Under the pieces are notes generated by a model. It was not told where the DNA came from, ran no database searches, and worked only from the letters and a program-made list of their open reading frames with translations. A program made the translations under genes and the position numbers. 37,505 nt of DNA from a virus, in the IMG/VR virus record IMGVR_UViG_3300007504_000030, positions 1-37,505 of that record; one strand, written 5' to 3'. Below, piece after piece: positions 1 to 6,079 of this stretch. Within the stretch, counting starts at the first letter, position 1; each line of letters starts with the position of its first letter.

Positions 1-34
1 ACTCTTCTGCTACGTTTGTTTCAGTTTCGGACAT
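1..34 (-). CDS. N-terminus of a gene running off the left edge
   Basis: Reading leftward from position 34, an ATG opens a frame beginning MSETETNVAEE that is still open at the window edge. Only 11 residues are visible, acidic and Thr/Glu-rich, so no family can be named. The start has the same A/T-rich leader without a Shine-Dalgarno as most genes here. It lies 94 bases downstream of the small gene ending at 129 and on the same strand, so it is probably the next gene of the replication-side operon. Confidence 0.55.
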   Translation of the reverse strand, partial: MSETETNVAEE

Positions 35-128
35 GATAAACGTATTTATTACCTTGCAAGTAAATAAAAGACGACCTATTTAATTATAAAATAAACACAG
101 AATATAGCAAGAGATGATACTGCATAAC

Positions 129-476
129 TTACACATTCATCCCTTGTGCCAACTCTTCTAATCCTTCAAGTTTCTTTTTATCTATAAATTCATTTCTACC
201 AACCCATCTTTTCCATTGTTCAAGTTTGTCATTCAGTTCTCTAAACTTAGTTTCATAATTATCGTTTATAATTACAGCACCGTCTTTATTTAAAGCTTTA
301 TTATCCTTTAAATATTGTTCTTCATCATAAATTGTAATAGTATCAGGACTAGGATGTGTTATCTCTACTTGCTTTTTATACTTCTGCATTTCTACATCAA
401 ATTCCCTCAACTCATCATCAGAGTATTTTTTAAATTCTTTTTTTTCTATTTGTTCTTCGTTTTGTATTTTACTCAT
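129..476 (-). CDS. hypothetical charged protein (115 aa)
   Basis: The 115-residue product is highly charged and largely helical in character, with a Lys/Glu-rich N-terminal third (MSKIQNEEQIEKKEF) and a tryptophan pair in the C-terminal half (EQWKRWVGR). No signal peptide, membrane segment or recognised motif is visible. It starts two bases after the MT-A70 methyltransferase stop, so the two are surely co-transcribed and probably translationally coupled. Function is not recognised; position suggests an accessory replication or DNA-modification role, but that is inference only. Confidence 0.75.
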   Translation of the reverse strand: MSKIQNEEQIEKKEFKKYSDDELREFDVEMQKYKKQVEITHPSPDTITIYDEEQYLKDNKALNKDGAVIINDNYETKFRELNDKLEQWKRWVGRNEFIDKKKLEGLEELAQGMNV

Positions 477-478
477 AA

Positions 479-1045
479 TTATATTTTTATATCACTATCT
501 ACTTCATTACCCCACACGTCCCAGCCTTTAAATTCATCAAATAATTTATCTTCTTTTCTAGCAAATAATTCTATCCGTGGTAAATCCCCACACAGCTCAA
601 CAATTTTATCTCGTACAATAACTGGTTTCTTACTGTGAACACTTTTTGGGTGTAGTAAGATTTGTTTTATATTATTTTTATTTCTTTTAAATTTTCCTTT
701 CGTTCCAATAAGTACAATTTCTGCATTTGACTGTGTATAAAATCCCATTCCATCTCCTCTCGGTTCTGACATATCATTCTTCATCTTAACCCAAACAAAT
801 GCAACTGTCTTATACTTAAAACCCCACTTTTCAACTAACTCTATCGCTTGAGATAAATTAGGAAATGTAGCCCACATAAATAAAATACAATTATCATCTG
901 CAATACTTTGGACATCTAATTCTTCTAAATCCTTTTTTGACATTGTTTTATAATGTCTTGATACATCTCCAAAATAACTACCCTTTCCTTGAAAATTAGA
1001 ATAGCTCCAAGGTGGGTCTGCGTATATTATTTGGTATTTTTTCAT
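479..1045 (-). CDS. MT-A70 family adenine N6-methyltransferase
   Basis: The protein (188 aa) has the catalytic DPPW signature at residues 10-13, directly after the first strand (YQIIYADPPW), the hallmark of the MT-A70/Ime4-like class of SAM-dependent N6-adenine methyltransferases. Downstream blocks typical of the family are visible: FMWAT near residue 56, a TVAFVWVK strand, GMGFYTQSNAE in the middle and a C-terminal RIELFARK. Length fits phage MT-A70 enzymes. Such enzymes modify adenines in DNA, commonly to evade host restriction; the target site cannot be read from sequence. It lies between the replication protein gene (2-base gap) and a small hypothetical gene on the same strand. Confidence 0.93.
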   Translation of the reverse strand: MKKYQIIYADPPWSYSNFQGKGSYFGDVSRHYKTMSKKDLEELDVQSIADDNCILFMWATFPNLSQAIELVEKWGFKYKTVAFVWVKMKNDMSEPRGDGMGFYTQSNAEIVLIGTKGKFKRNKNNIKQILLHPKSVHSKKPVIVRDKIVELCGDLPRIELFARKEDKLFDEFKGWDVWGNEVDSDIKI

Positions 1046-1047
1046 AT

Positions 1048-1749
1048 TTATTTAGTTAGCATTTTAACAACGGTCTCTAAAGTCCACTCTGGTGTTTGAA
1101 ATTTAGCTTTCTTAACACCATTTAATATTTGATTGTCTGTGAATGGCACCAGTTGTTTGGCGGCCCTCAAATGTCTCTTCAGAGCTATTTGGTATTGATC
1201 TTTGGTTTGCAGATCTGGCTTTCTCTCCTCAAAGTACAAGGCAATAACGTTCATGTCTCTACGAACACTATCTTCTAACTTTTTGATTTCGTCCTTTAAA
1301 GAAAATGGTGCGGAGGTTTCCTCCGCTATATCTTTATTATCATTATTTACATTATTATCATTATTGTTTGTGTCCGCTTGCTGTCCGCTTGCTGTCCGCT
1401 TGCTGTTCCTTTTGTTGTCCTTTTCTTGATGCTCTTTCCAATTCACTATTGTAATTAAACGATATTTTGTTGTTTTTTGTTGTTCAATCTGATGTTCGTT
1501 TTCAAGCAATTTTAAAATTCTTTCTACTGTAGACGGTTTTATTCCAGTTTGCTTAGCCAAAGAGTTACGACCTGTTATGAGTTGCCCTTTCTTTACCATT
1601 ATTATAGAGTCGTTCCACATAAATTCTTTTGGTTCATGATTAGCTAATAATAATAGATGTATCCATAAATGAATATAGGTGGATTTTTTATAATATCCTT
1701 TTTCTTGTATTTTTCTATGTAGACTAATCCAACCCTGTTTTTCATTCAT
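1048..1749 (-). CDS. phage replication protein with helix-turn-helix (DnaD/O-like)
   Basis: The 233-aa protein starts WISLHRKIQEKGYYKKSTYIH, the typical opening of phage replisome-organiser proteins. It continues with a winged-helix segment (residues about 55-90: GRNSLAKQTGIKPSTVERILKLL, here split by the usual turn). A low-complexity Asn/Asp linker lies around residues 115-140, and a C-terminal helical part ends TPEWTLETVVKMLTK. This is the pattern of initiators that load a helicase at the origin. The linker is encoded by three 11-bp tandem repeats plus an AT-rich tract, which may itself be an origin. A TTGACA-N16-TATTAT promoter lies about 120 bases upstream. No Shine-Dalgarno; leader is A/T-rich. 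Confidence 0.8.
   Translation of the reverse strand: MNEKQGWISLHRKIQEKGYYKKSTYIHLWIHLLLLANHEPKEFMWNDSIIMVKKGQLITGRNSLAKQTGIKPSTVERILKLLENEHQIEQQKTTKYRLITIVNWKEHQEKDNKRNSKRTASGQQADTNNNDNNVNNDNKDIAEETSAPFSLKDEIKKLEDSVRRDMNVIALYFEERKPDLQTKDQYQIALKRHLRAAKQLVPFTDNQILNGVKKAKFQTPEWTLETVVKMLTK
1325..1370. other. AT-rich tract beside the iterons (candidate DNA-unwinding element)
   Basis: This stretch is built almost entirely of att/tta triplets and abuts the iteron block. In the protein it gives only an Asn/Asp/Val linker. An easily melted tract flush against iterons is what an origin needs; that role is inferred from layout. Confidence 0.45.
1371..1403. repeat. three tandem 11-bp iterons inside the replication gene
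   Basis: The unit tgtccgcttgc occurs three times head to tail without a mismatch. Eleven is not a multiple of three, so each copy is read in a different frame and codes for different residues; the repeat is therefore conserved as DNA rather than as protein. An almost pure A/T stretch (1325-1370) follows immediately. Iterons plus an AT-rich tract inside the initiator gene is the layout of the lambda O-gene origin. Confidence 0.75.
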
Positions 1750-1765
1750 AATACTTACACACTAA

Positions 1766-1858
1766 AATCAGCAACTATATGGATAAAGAGTTTTTGACGA
1801 CTCTGATAGTTGCTGATTGTAATATATAAATATTTTGTCGTCTTACTTTATCCATATA
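1766..1858. repeat. two overlapping, interleaved 13-bp inverted repeats
   Basis: Repeat A pairs 1766-1778 with 1806-1818; repeat B pairs 1776-1788 with 1846-1858; both are perfect over 13 bp. Inside B, gacgac (1796-1801) can also pair with gtcgtc (1837-1842). The left arms of A and B share three bases and the arms alternate, so in RNA the two hairpins exclude each other. They could instead be operator half-sites. They lie in the predicted leader of the replication operon. Confidence 0.6.
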
Positions 1859-1861
1859 AGA

Positions 1862-1889
1862 ATAATATCAAAGTAGAAATATTTGTCAA
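1862..1889 (-). promoter_or_regulatory. leftward sigma70-type promoter for the replication operon
   Basis: On the minus strand a perfect -35 TTGACA (1884-1889) is followed after 16 bases by TATTAT (1862-1867). Transcription would begin near 1855 and give a leader of about 105 nt that contains the interleaved inverted repeats before the replication gene starts at 1749. Confidence 0.6.
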
Positions 1890-1920
1890 ACAGAGTTATC
1901 AACATCTAAATTATCAACCA

Positions 1921-1951
1921 TTGACAAATAAAAAAGAATGTTTTTTATTAA
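1921..1951 (+). promoter_or_regulatory. rightward promoter candidate for early genes
   Basis: A perfect TTGACA (1921-1926) mirrors the leftward -35 box as a 10-bp inverted repeat. The best -10 candidates (TTTATT or TATTAA, 17-19 bases away) are weak, so the box is clear but the promoter call is only moderate. Confidence 0.35.
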
Positions 1952-1999
1952 TTTGAATAATAAAATATCGCTGTAAATATAGATATTTCAAGTACGCAC

Positions 2000-2008
2000 T
2001 TATCCACA
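2000..2008 (+). other. DnaA box
   Basis: TTATCCACA matches the bacterial DnaA consensus TTATNCACA exactly. Two one- or two-mismatch copies lie about 100 bases to the left (1896-1904, 1911-1919). A single perfect copy could be chance, but the cluster next to replication genes supports use of host DnaA. Confidence 0.4.
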
Positions 2009-2060
2009 CTTTTTTTAATATTTCCTTTACAAACTATCCATAAAAGGATACCATATAAAT

Positions 2061-2471
2061 ATGGGAAAAATTAAGATAAATAAATGTAATCGTTGTGGTT
2101 GGGAATGGATCCCAAGAAGTGTGGACCCACCAAAGAGATGTGCTGGTCCATCTTGCAGAAGTCCTTATTGGCAGACCACTCCAGTTGTATACGTGATACA
2201 GGGTTGGGGTGGAAAAGATTTATTCAAGATAGGTTGCACAAACAATCTATTGGGTCGGTATGGTTCAAGAAGTAAAATCGTAGCAACAATAAATGTTCCT
2301 AATAAAATAAATAAATATAATTTAGAAGAAGAGATGCATAAATTATTTTTAGGAAAAAGAGTTGGTCAAGCAGAAGTATTTAAATTGAGTAAAAAAGATT
2401 TATTAGTTATTAAGAAAATTGCAAAAGCGAAAGACCCAATGAAAGAATGTAAGGATTTTATTAAAAAGTAA
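2061..2471 (+). CDS. zinc-ribbon plus GIY-YIG/T5orf172-like nuclease domain protein
   Basis: The 136-aa product opens with a zinc-ribbon (Cys9, Cys12, Cys27, Cys32, with the CxxCGWEWIPRS pattern seen in phage DNA-binding proteins). It continues with a fold-typical segment at residues 43-62 (VYVIQGWGGKDLFKIGCTNN cut by the usual loop) and ends AEVFKLSKKDL. This matches the T5orf172/Mug113 branch of the GIY-YIG superfamily, in which YVI and KIG stand in for GIY and YIG. A nicking or DNA-binding role is expected; the exact substrate is unknown. It is the first gene of the rightward early block, and a large RNA helix follows it directly. Confidence 0.75.
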   Translation: MGKIKINKCNRCGWEWIPRSVDPPKRCAGPSCRSPYWQTTPVVYVIQGWGGKDLFKIGCTNNLLGRYGSRSKIVATINVPNKINKYNLEEEMHKLFLGKRVGQAEVFKLSKKDLLVIKKIAKAKDPMKECKDFIKK

Positions 2472-2477
2472 TTTGAC

Positions 2478-2642
2478 AATTTCATATATTACGATTTGCG
2501 GGGAAACTTTATCACTATACGACTGCTCGGTTTTGATTTCAGTTCCAATCACTGCTTAGCTACTCGTAGATAATCCTACATAAGTTGAACATTTTTTAAT
2601 ATGCAACAAGTAGAATCTCTGCAAATCGTAGTATGTGAAATT
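2478..2642 (+). ncRNA. long-helix RNA element 1 (27-bp stem, 111-nt loop)
   Basis: Bases 2478-2504 pair with 2616-2642 without a gap: 23 Watson-Crick pairs plus four wobbles (2485-2635, 2489-2631, 2500-2620, 2502-2618). All four are G-U only in plus-strand RNA; on the other strand they would be C-A mismatches. The loop holds weak hairpins (2534-2551, 2566-2579) and a repeated actgct. The right arm overlaps codons 6-14 of the next frame if that gene starts at 2601, but the element ends 9 bases before the alternative ATG at 2652. It may be a leader RNA or an RNase III substrate; no known family is recognised. Confidence 0.65.
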
Positions 2643-2795
2643 AAAAATAATATGCATTATGAAAATCAAATGTCTCGTTGGAAAAGAGACAAACAAGATA
2701 GAGTAATAGAATCAGTGCAACTCACACTACAGTGGCTTGTTGTGATAGGTCTTACAATAGGTTTGGTCGTATTATTCGTTAATTCAATTAAATAA
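2601..2795 (+). CDS. small single-pass membrane protein
   Basis: As read from 2601 the product is 64 aa. A charged N-terminal part (SRWKRDKQDR) is followed by one hydrophobic helix at residues 44-61 (WLVVIGLTIGLVVLFV), predicting a cytoplasmic N-terminus and an anchor at the C-terminus. An in-frame ATG at 2652 would give 47 aa. That start has the aaaaataatATG leader usual in this genome and lies just past the 27-bp RNA helix, so it may be the real one. No family is recognised. Next gene begins one base after the stop, so the two are coupled. Confidence 0.65.
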   Translation: MQQVESLQIVVCEIKNNMHYENQMSRWKRDKQDRVIESVQLTLQWLVVIGLTIGLVVLFVNSIK

Positions 2796-2796
2796 T

Positions 2797-3045
2797 ATGA
2801 GTCATCTAACATCAACAAAAGAATACTGTACAAGTTCACCTTACTGTGATGATGATAATTGTAGATGTGAAGATTATGAAAGAGAACAGAACATTAAACC
2901 AGGATTTGGAGATTATGTAATTCTTAAAACTGACGAGAAAGTAAGAGTAGTAGGTTTTGGTGGTACTGGAATAAGAAGAATAAATGTCGCTGATGGTTTT
3001 AACAACTGGTGGATTAATGAAAGTGAAATAAAGCATTATGTTTAA
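2797..3045 (+). CDS. hypothetical small protein with N-terminal cysteine cluster
   Basis: The 82-aa product has four cysteines within residues 11-24 (YCTSSPYCDDDNCRCED), which could bind a metal. The remainder is a short beta-rich stretch (GDYVILKTDEKVRVVGFGG) reminiscent of small SH3-like barrels, and it ends WWINESEIKHYV. Function is not recognised. Its last eight bases overlap the exonuclease gene, so it belongs to the same translational unit. Confidence 0.7.
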   Translation: MSHLTSTKEYCTSSPYCDDDNCRCEDYEREQNIKPGFGDYVILKTDEKVRVVGFGGTGIRRINVADGFNNWWINESEIKHYV

Positions 3046-3829
3046 ATTTAACGAAAAAACACATACATACACACTAGACGGCAAGAGAATGACGGGTGTA
3101 ACTACTGTCTTAGGGGTAATAAATAAACCAGCTTTAGTAGGTTGGGCAGCCAATCAAGCTGTGGAATATATTAAAACATCAAAAGTTTGGCAATTAGTTC
3201 CTGATACCCCAAGAAAGATAATGATTGGAGATAAAGAATTAGAGAAACTTCTTAATGAAGCTCGTAAAGCCCACATAAGAAAGAGAGACAAAGCAGGACA
3301 ATCTGGAACTGATGTGCATGGGGATATTGAAACACATATTAAATTCGCTATTGAAAATTCAGATGGAATAATTGTAACTGGAGGGAATTATGAGAAGAAA
3401 CAAGTTGAACATTTTCTTAATTGGGCAGAAAAAAACAAGATAAAGTTTCTTGCATCTGAAAAACGAGTATATTCTAAAACTCACTTCACAGCAGGGACTT
3501 ATGACTTCAAGTGCGAGATAGACGGAAAGATATATATAGGCGACATTAAGACAAGTTCAGGAATATATGACAGAACGCCATTTGCACAGACATCAGCTTA
3601 TCAGATGATGGAAGAAGAGATGACAGGAATTAAAGATGTACAAGGTCGGTTAATTATAAATTTAAAGAAAACAGGAATATTTGACGAAGATAAAGATGTT
3701 TATATCTCAGAGCATTACGAAGACGATTTAGAGTTGTTTATGTCAGCTTTGAGTATATATAGAATAATGAACAATAGGTTTGAACCAATGAACAATTATA
3801 AATCTAATAAAAAAACAATAAGAATATGA
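3038..3829 (+). CDS. PD-(D/E)XK (RecB/Cas4-like) exonuclease
   Basis: In this 263-aa protein the nuclease core is readable. GTDVHGDIE (residues 90-98) supplies a conserved His. Glu141, Asp156 in GTYDF, and Asp169-x-Lys171 in GDIKTS form the metal site, and FAQTSAYQMM (from 182) gives the QxxxY element of the RecB-type family. Such phage exonucleases resect DNA ends to feed single-strand annealing. The SSB-like and NinB-like genes downstream fit that recombination role. The gene overlaps both neighbours by a few bases, consistent with a tightly coupled operon. N-terminal residues 1-30 form the usual beta-rich leader (YTLDGKRMTGVTTVL). Confidence 0.88.
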   Translation: MFKFNEKTHTYTLDGKRMTGVTTVLGVINKPALVGWAANQAVEYIKTSKVWQLVPDTPRKIMIGDKELEKLLNEARKAHIRKRDKAGQSGTDVHGDIETHIKFAIENSDGIIVTGGNYEKKQVEHFLNWAEKNKIKFLASEKRVYSKTHFTAGTYDFKCEIDGKIYIGDIKTSSGIYDRTPFAQTSAYQMMEEEMTGIKDVQGRLIINLKKTGIFDEDKDVYISEHYEDDLELFMSALSIYRIMNNRFEPMNNYKSNKKTIRI

Positions 3830-4137
3830 AAAAAGAATTATTTGAAAATTATGCAGTTATAAAGAACAAGATTAAAGCATTAACTGCTGAAGCAAAGAAG
3901 ATTGAAGTTCAAGTTACAGCAGAGATGAATACTGAAGAAGTAGAGAAAGTAGAATCAGACTTTGGTACTTTCTTCTTCACTTCTCGCAAGTCTTGGACTT
4001 ATAGTGATGCAATCAAACCACTTGAAGAAGCTGTAAGCACAGCATCAAGTGAGTTGAAAGAAGCTCAGACAGAAGAGCAGAAGAATGGTACAGCAACAGC
4101 AGAAGAGAAGAAGTCGTTAACATTCAGAGGGAAATAA
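3826..4137 (+). CDS. coiled-coil protein of the recombination module
   Basis: The 103-aa product is mostly charged helix: residues 1-45 and 65-90 have Lys/Glu/Ala heptad-like spacing, separated by FGTFFFTSRKSWTYSD. This helix, beta-strand, helix layout recalls small phage proteins found next to exonuclease or RecT genes, some of them nuclease inhibitors of the Gam type, but no diagnostic motif is present, so no function is assigned. The start overlaps the exonuclease stop at ATGA (3826-3829), indicating coupled translation. Confidence 0.7.
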   Translation: MKKELFENYAVIKNKIKALTAEAKKIEVQVTAEMNTEEVEKVESDFGTFFFTSRKSWTYSDAIKPLEEAVSTASSELKEAQTEEQKNGTATAEEKKSLTFRGK

Positions 4138-4138
4138 T

Positions 4139-4309
4139 ATGGAAGAGAAAATAATAAAAAAGTTTAGAGAAAAGTTCCCTCATAAGTTATTTACTTTAGA
4201 GCAGTTAGAAGATATTAAAGTTCGCAATGAGAGAGACGGCAGTAACTTTCAACCATATCCTGCGAATGAAGAGATAGAAACATTTATTAAAAGTTTAATC
4301 AACAAATAA
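4139..4309 (+). CDS. hypothetical 56-aa protein
   Basis: A frame of 56 codons starts at ATG 4139 and ends TAA 4307-4309. It fills the gap between two clear genes, with one base before it and two after it. The product is charged and helical (MEEKIIKKFREKF) with a short polar end (ETFIKSLINK). The purine-rich agaggga 6 bases before the start might serve as a weak ribosome-binding site. Nothing about function can be said beyond membership of this operon. Confidence 0.65.
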   Translation: MEEKIIKKFREKFPHKLFTLEQLEDIKVRNERDGSNFQPYPANEEIETFIKSLINK

Positions 4310-4311
4310 TT

Positions 4312-4749
4312 ATGAAAATCACAAAAAAACTATCAACTGGTGGTACGGCATTCGCAAGAAAAATAGCTTACGAATACGAGAACAAACAATACGAAGCTGA
4401 TCTACAAAATGGCGATACTGTCAAAATCCTTGATGCAGGAAACGTAGAAGCAGGAACTTACGGAGATCAGCTCAACTTTAAAATTGAGACACGAAACGGA
4501 GAGAAAAAGATAAGTTTCAATCAAGCAACGCAGAACGTTCTACATGACGAGCTAGGAGAAGACAGCGAATCTTGGAAAGACAAAGAAGTACGAGTTATCT
4601 TGAAGAAAGATACTATTGCAGGAAAAAAAGTTATCATTGCTTATTTCGTAACAGGAGACTGGGAACTTGACGAGTACGGAGAGTTAACAAATCCTAACGA
4701 GATAAAAGCTGAAGACATTCCGTTTGATGCTGAAGAAGATCAAGGTTAA
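4312..4749 (+). CDS. single-stranded DNA-binding-like protein
   Basis: The 145-aa product is beta-rich through residue 115 and ends in a strongly acidic tail, EDIPFDAEEDQG. This resembles the DDDIPF tail by which SSB proteins contact partners. The core contains alternating strand patterns (KIETRNGEKKISF, VRVILKKDT, KKVIIAYFVTGDW) compatible with an OB fold. Together with the adjacent exonuclease and NinB-like genes this suggests an SSB for recombination or replication. The assignment rests on the tail and context; the core lacks a signature that would make it certain. Confidence 0.6.
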   Translation: MKITKKLSTGGTAFARKIAYEYENKQYEADLQNGDTVKILDAGNVEAGTYGDQLNFKIETRNGEKKISFNQATQNVLHDELGEDSESWKDKEVRVILKKDTIAGKKVIIAYFVTGDWELDEYGELTNPNEIKAEDIPFDAEEDQG

Positions 4750-4751
4750 AC

Positions 4752-5015
4752 ATGCTTCATAAAAGAGTAAAAACCATTTGGCACGGAGAAGTAGGAATAC
4801 ACGAAAAATATATCAATTCCTCTGGTGGTTTATTACTCAGCTATGTAGGAGACCAAGAAGCATACTTAGCACAGCAGATGTTCATTTCTGAAGAGGGGTT
4901 AGCTAAAGGAAGAAGAGGAAAAGAAACGTATAGAGATAGAAGTGATCCAACTAAATCGTATCAGTTAATTTACTTCAAATGGAAAGATGTTAAATTTCAA
5001 CCAAGTTTATTATGA
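4752..5015 (+). CDS. hypothetical protein, paralogue A of a duplicated pair
   Basis: The 87-aa product shares most of its length with the protein at 5685-5945: both contain HGEVGIHEKY, GRRGKETYRDR and DPTKxYQLIY in the same order. The conserved Arg/Lys/Glu block near residues 55-70 suggests nucleic-acid contact or a small enzyme core, but no known family is recognised. It ends overlapping the next start at ATGA. The pair frames a repeated gene order, paralogue A, one unrelated gene, then a QN-motif recombination gene. Confidence 0.75.
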   Translation: MLHKRVKTIWHGEVGIHEKYINSSGGLLLSYVGDQEAYLAQQMFISEEGLAKGRRGKETYRDRSDPTKSYQLIYFKWKDVKFQPSLL

Positions 5016-5326
5016 TAGAGACAAAAGACAGTATAGAAATAGACCTTAGAGAGATAAGAAAACAGATATCGGGAATCAATCCTAAACTGTCTTTGTATAA
5101 AAAACTGAAAGAAAAAGAAGAGATGTTAAAAGCTAAATTAGGTTATGGTTTACCAGATCCTTATAAAAGATGTAAAACAGAAGGATGTAAAAAGTTAGGA
5201 AAATCACGAGGTGGATATAAATGTCCTGATACAGGAAGAAATATTCCCAAAAGAGGGGATTACTGTGAAAAACATACCGCAGAGAATAGAGAACTTAATA
5301 CTAATCCAAATCAAAAAAAGTCATGA
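5012..5326 (+). CDS. putative zinc-binding protein with N-terminal coiled coil
   Basis: Residues 1-45 of this 104-aa protein form a charged helix (EIDLREIRKQ, KKLKEKEEMLKAKL). A cysteine/histidine region follows: CKTEGCKK near 54-61, then KCPDTG near 70 and YCEKHT near 84-89. The spacing is that of a small metal-binding module and the tail is basic and polar. No enzyme motif is visible. It overlaps both neighbours at ATGA junctions, so it is translated with the paralogue pair and the QN-motif genes. Confidence 0.68.
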   Translation: MIETKDSIEIDLREIRKQISGINPKLSLYKKLKEKEEMLKAKLGYGLPDPYKRCKTEGCKKLGKSRGGYKCPDTGRNIPKRGDYCEKHTAENRELNTNPNQKKS

Positions 5327-5691
5327 AATGCCCCCATTGCAAAAAAGAAACAGGTCAAAGAACATCAGCTCAGAATAGAGCTTTACATCTCTGGTTAAGT
5401 ATGAAAGCTAAACAATGTCGTGATGCAGGTATAAATCCACGACAAGTCTTAGAAAAGACTATTGAGCTTGAAATGACAGATGAACAGATGAAAGAGTTCT
5501 GGAGATCAGTACAAAAAGCTCTCTACAAAACTAAATCTACAAAAGAGCTATCTAAGCATGAACAGATTGAACAGATAGCAGAGCATCTTAATCGTTTCTT
5601 CGCAGAGAACTTTAACTTAGAGGGTGTAGAGTTTCCTGATATACATGCTGTTGGTGGTATGTGTGGGAAGAAGAGTTGTCCTAAGTGTTAA
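5323..5691 (+). CDS. NinB-like recombination protein with terminal zinc motifs
   Basis: The 122-aa protein carries the phage recombination-mediator pattern: RTSAQNRALHLWL near residues 13-25, KSTKELSKHEQ near 71-81, and a closing NLEGVEFP. These blocks are common to small phage proteins of the NinB/Orf type that act on recombination intermediates. CPHC at the start and GMCGKKSCPKC at the end could form a zinc site joining the termini. The protein at 6076 shares the QN block and likely the family. The stop overlaps the next gene, which must then begin with GTG. Confidence 0.6.
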   Translation: MKCPHCKKETGQRTSAQNRALHLWLSMKAKQCRDAGINPRQVLEKTIELEMTDEQMKEFWRSVQKALYKTKSTKELSKHEQIEQIAEHLNRFFAENFNLEGVEFPDIHAVGGMCGKKSCPKC

Positions 5692-5945
5692 ATAAAAACA
5701 TTAAAACTGTATATCATGGGGAAGTTGGCATACATGAAAAATATCTAGACTCTGGCGGTCTTATACTAAATTATGTAGGAGAACAAGAAGAATATGAGGG
5801 TGGACAAATGTTTTTAAATCAAGAGCAACTACAACAAGGTAGAAGAGGTAAAGAAACATACAGAGATAGACATGATCCAACTAAACAATATCAACTAATC
5901 TATTACAAGTGGACGGAGACTAAACATCAACCTACATTATTATGA
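5685..5945 (+). CDS. hypothetical protein, paralogue B of a duplicated pair (GTG start)
   Basis: The 86-aa product aligns end to end with the 4752-5015 protein (shared HGEVGIHEKY, GRRGKETYRDR, DPTKxYQLIYYKW). The only possible start that keeps the conserved N-terminus is GTG at 5685, which overlaps the previous stop by seven bases. Both copies are intact, so each is presumably used. Divergence is moderate, and the second copy uses more Gln and Glu. The function is unknown; the family appears to travel with recombination genes. Confidence 0.75.
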   Translation: MLNKNIKTVYHGEVGIHEKYLDSGGLILNYVGEQEEYEGGQMFLNQEQLQQGRRGKETYRDRHDPTKQYQLIYYKWTETKHQPTLL

Positions 5946-6079
5946 GAGCTATTATAGGAACACATTACAATACATTAGAGTTAGCCAAAAAAGCTTTAAA
6001 GTATAAACCCTTTAAGAGAAGTTTCAGAATAATGCAGTATGACAAAGGTTTTCTTTTAGTAAGTAAAAGACAATTATGA
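5942..6079 (+). CDS. hypothetical 45-aa protein
   Basis: This frame (ATG 5942, TGA 6077-6079) overlaps the previous stop and the next start at ATGA on both sides, a strong sign that it is translated. The product begins MRAIIGTHYNTLELAKKAL and ends FLLVSKRQL; it is basic, with a short amphipathic helix in the middle. No family is recognised. It occupies the slot taken by the zinc-binding gene in the first copy of the repeated gene order. Confidence 0.68.
   Translation: MRAIIGTHYNTLELAKKALKYKPFKRSFRIMQYDKGFLLVSKRQL

Larger units (their letters stand above)
1750..2060. promoter_or_regulatory. divergent intergenic control region, possible replication origin
   Basis: This 311-base gap separates the leftward replication genes from the rightward early genes. 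It contains a perfect DnaA box (TTATCCACA, 2000-2008) and related nonamers at 1896-1904, 1911-1919, 1848-1856 and, reversed, 1778-1786. It also has a 10-bp inverted repeat carrying two opposed TTGACA boxes (1880-1889 and 1921-1930), overlapping inverted repeats at 1766-1858, and a TATCC/GGATA dyad just ahead of the first rightward gene (2035-2050). No open reading frame of note is present. The mix suggests divergent promoters plus either an origin or repressor sites. Confidence 0.6.

Noticed and set aside
2500-2600. tRNA-like segment containing GTTCCAATC
   Set aside because: No acceptor stem with matching anticodon arm could be drawn and the T-loop purine is wrong.
2478-2642. Group I intron or retron RNA next to a GIY-YIG-like gene
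   Set aside because: I could not find the P, Q, R, S core elements of a group I intron, and there is no reverse transcriptase gene for a retron.
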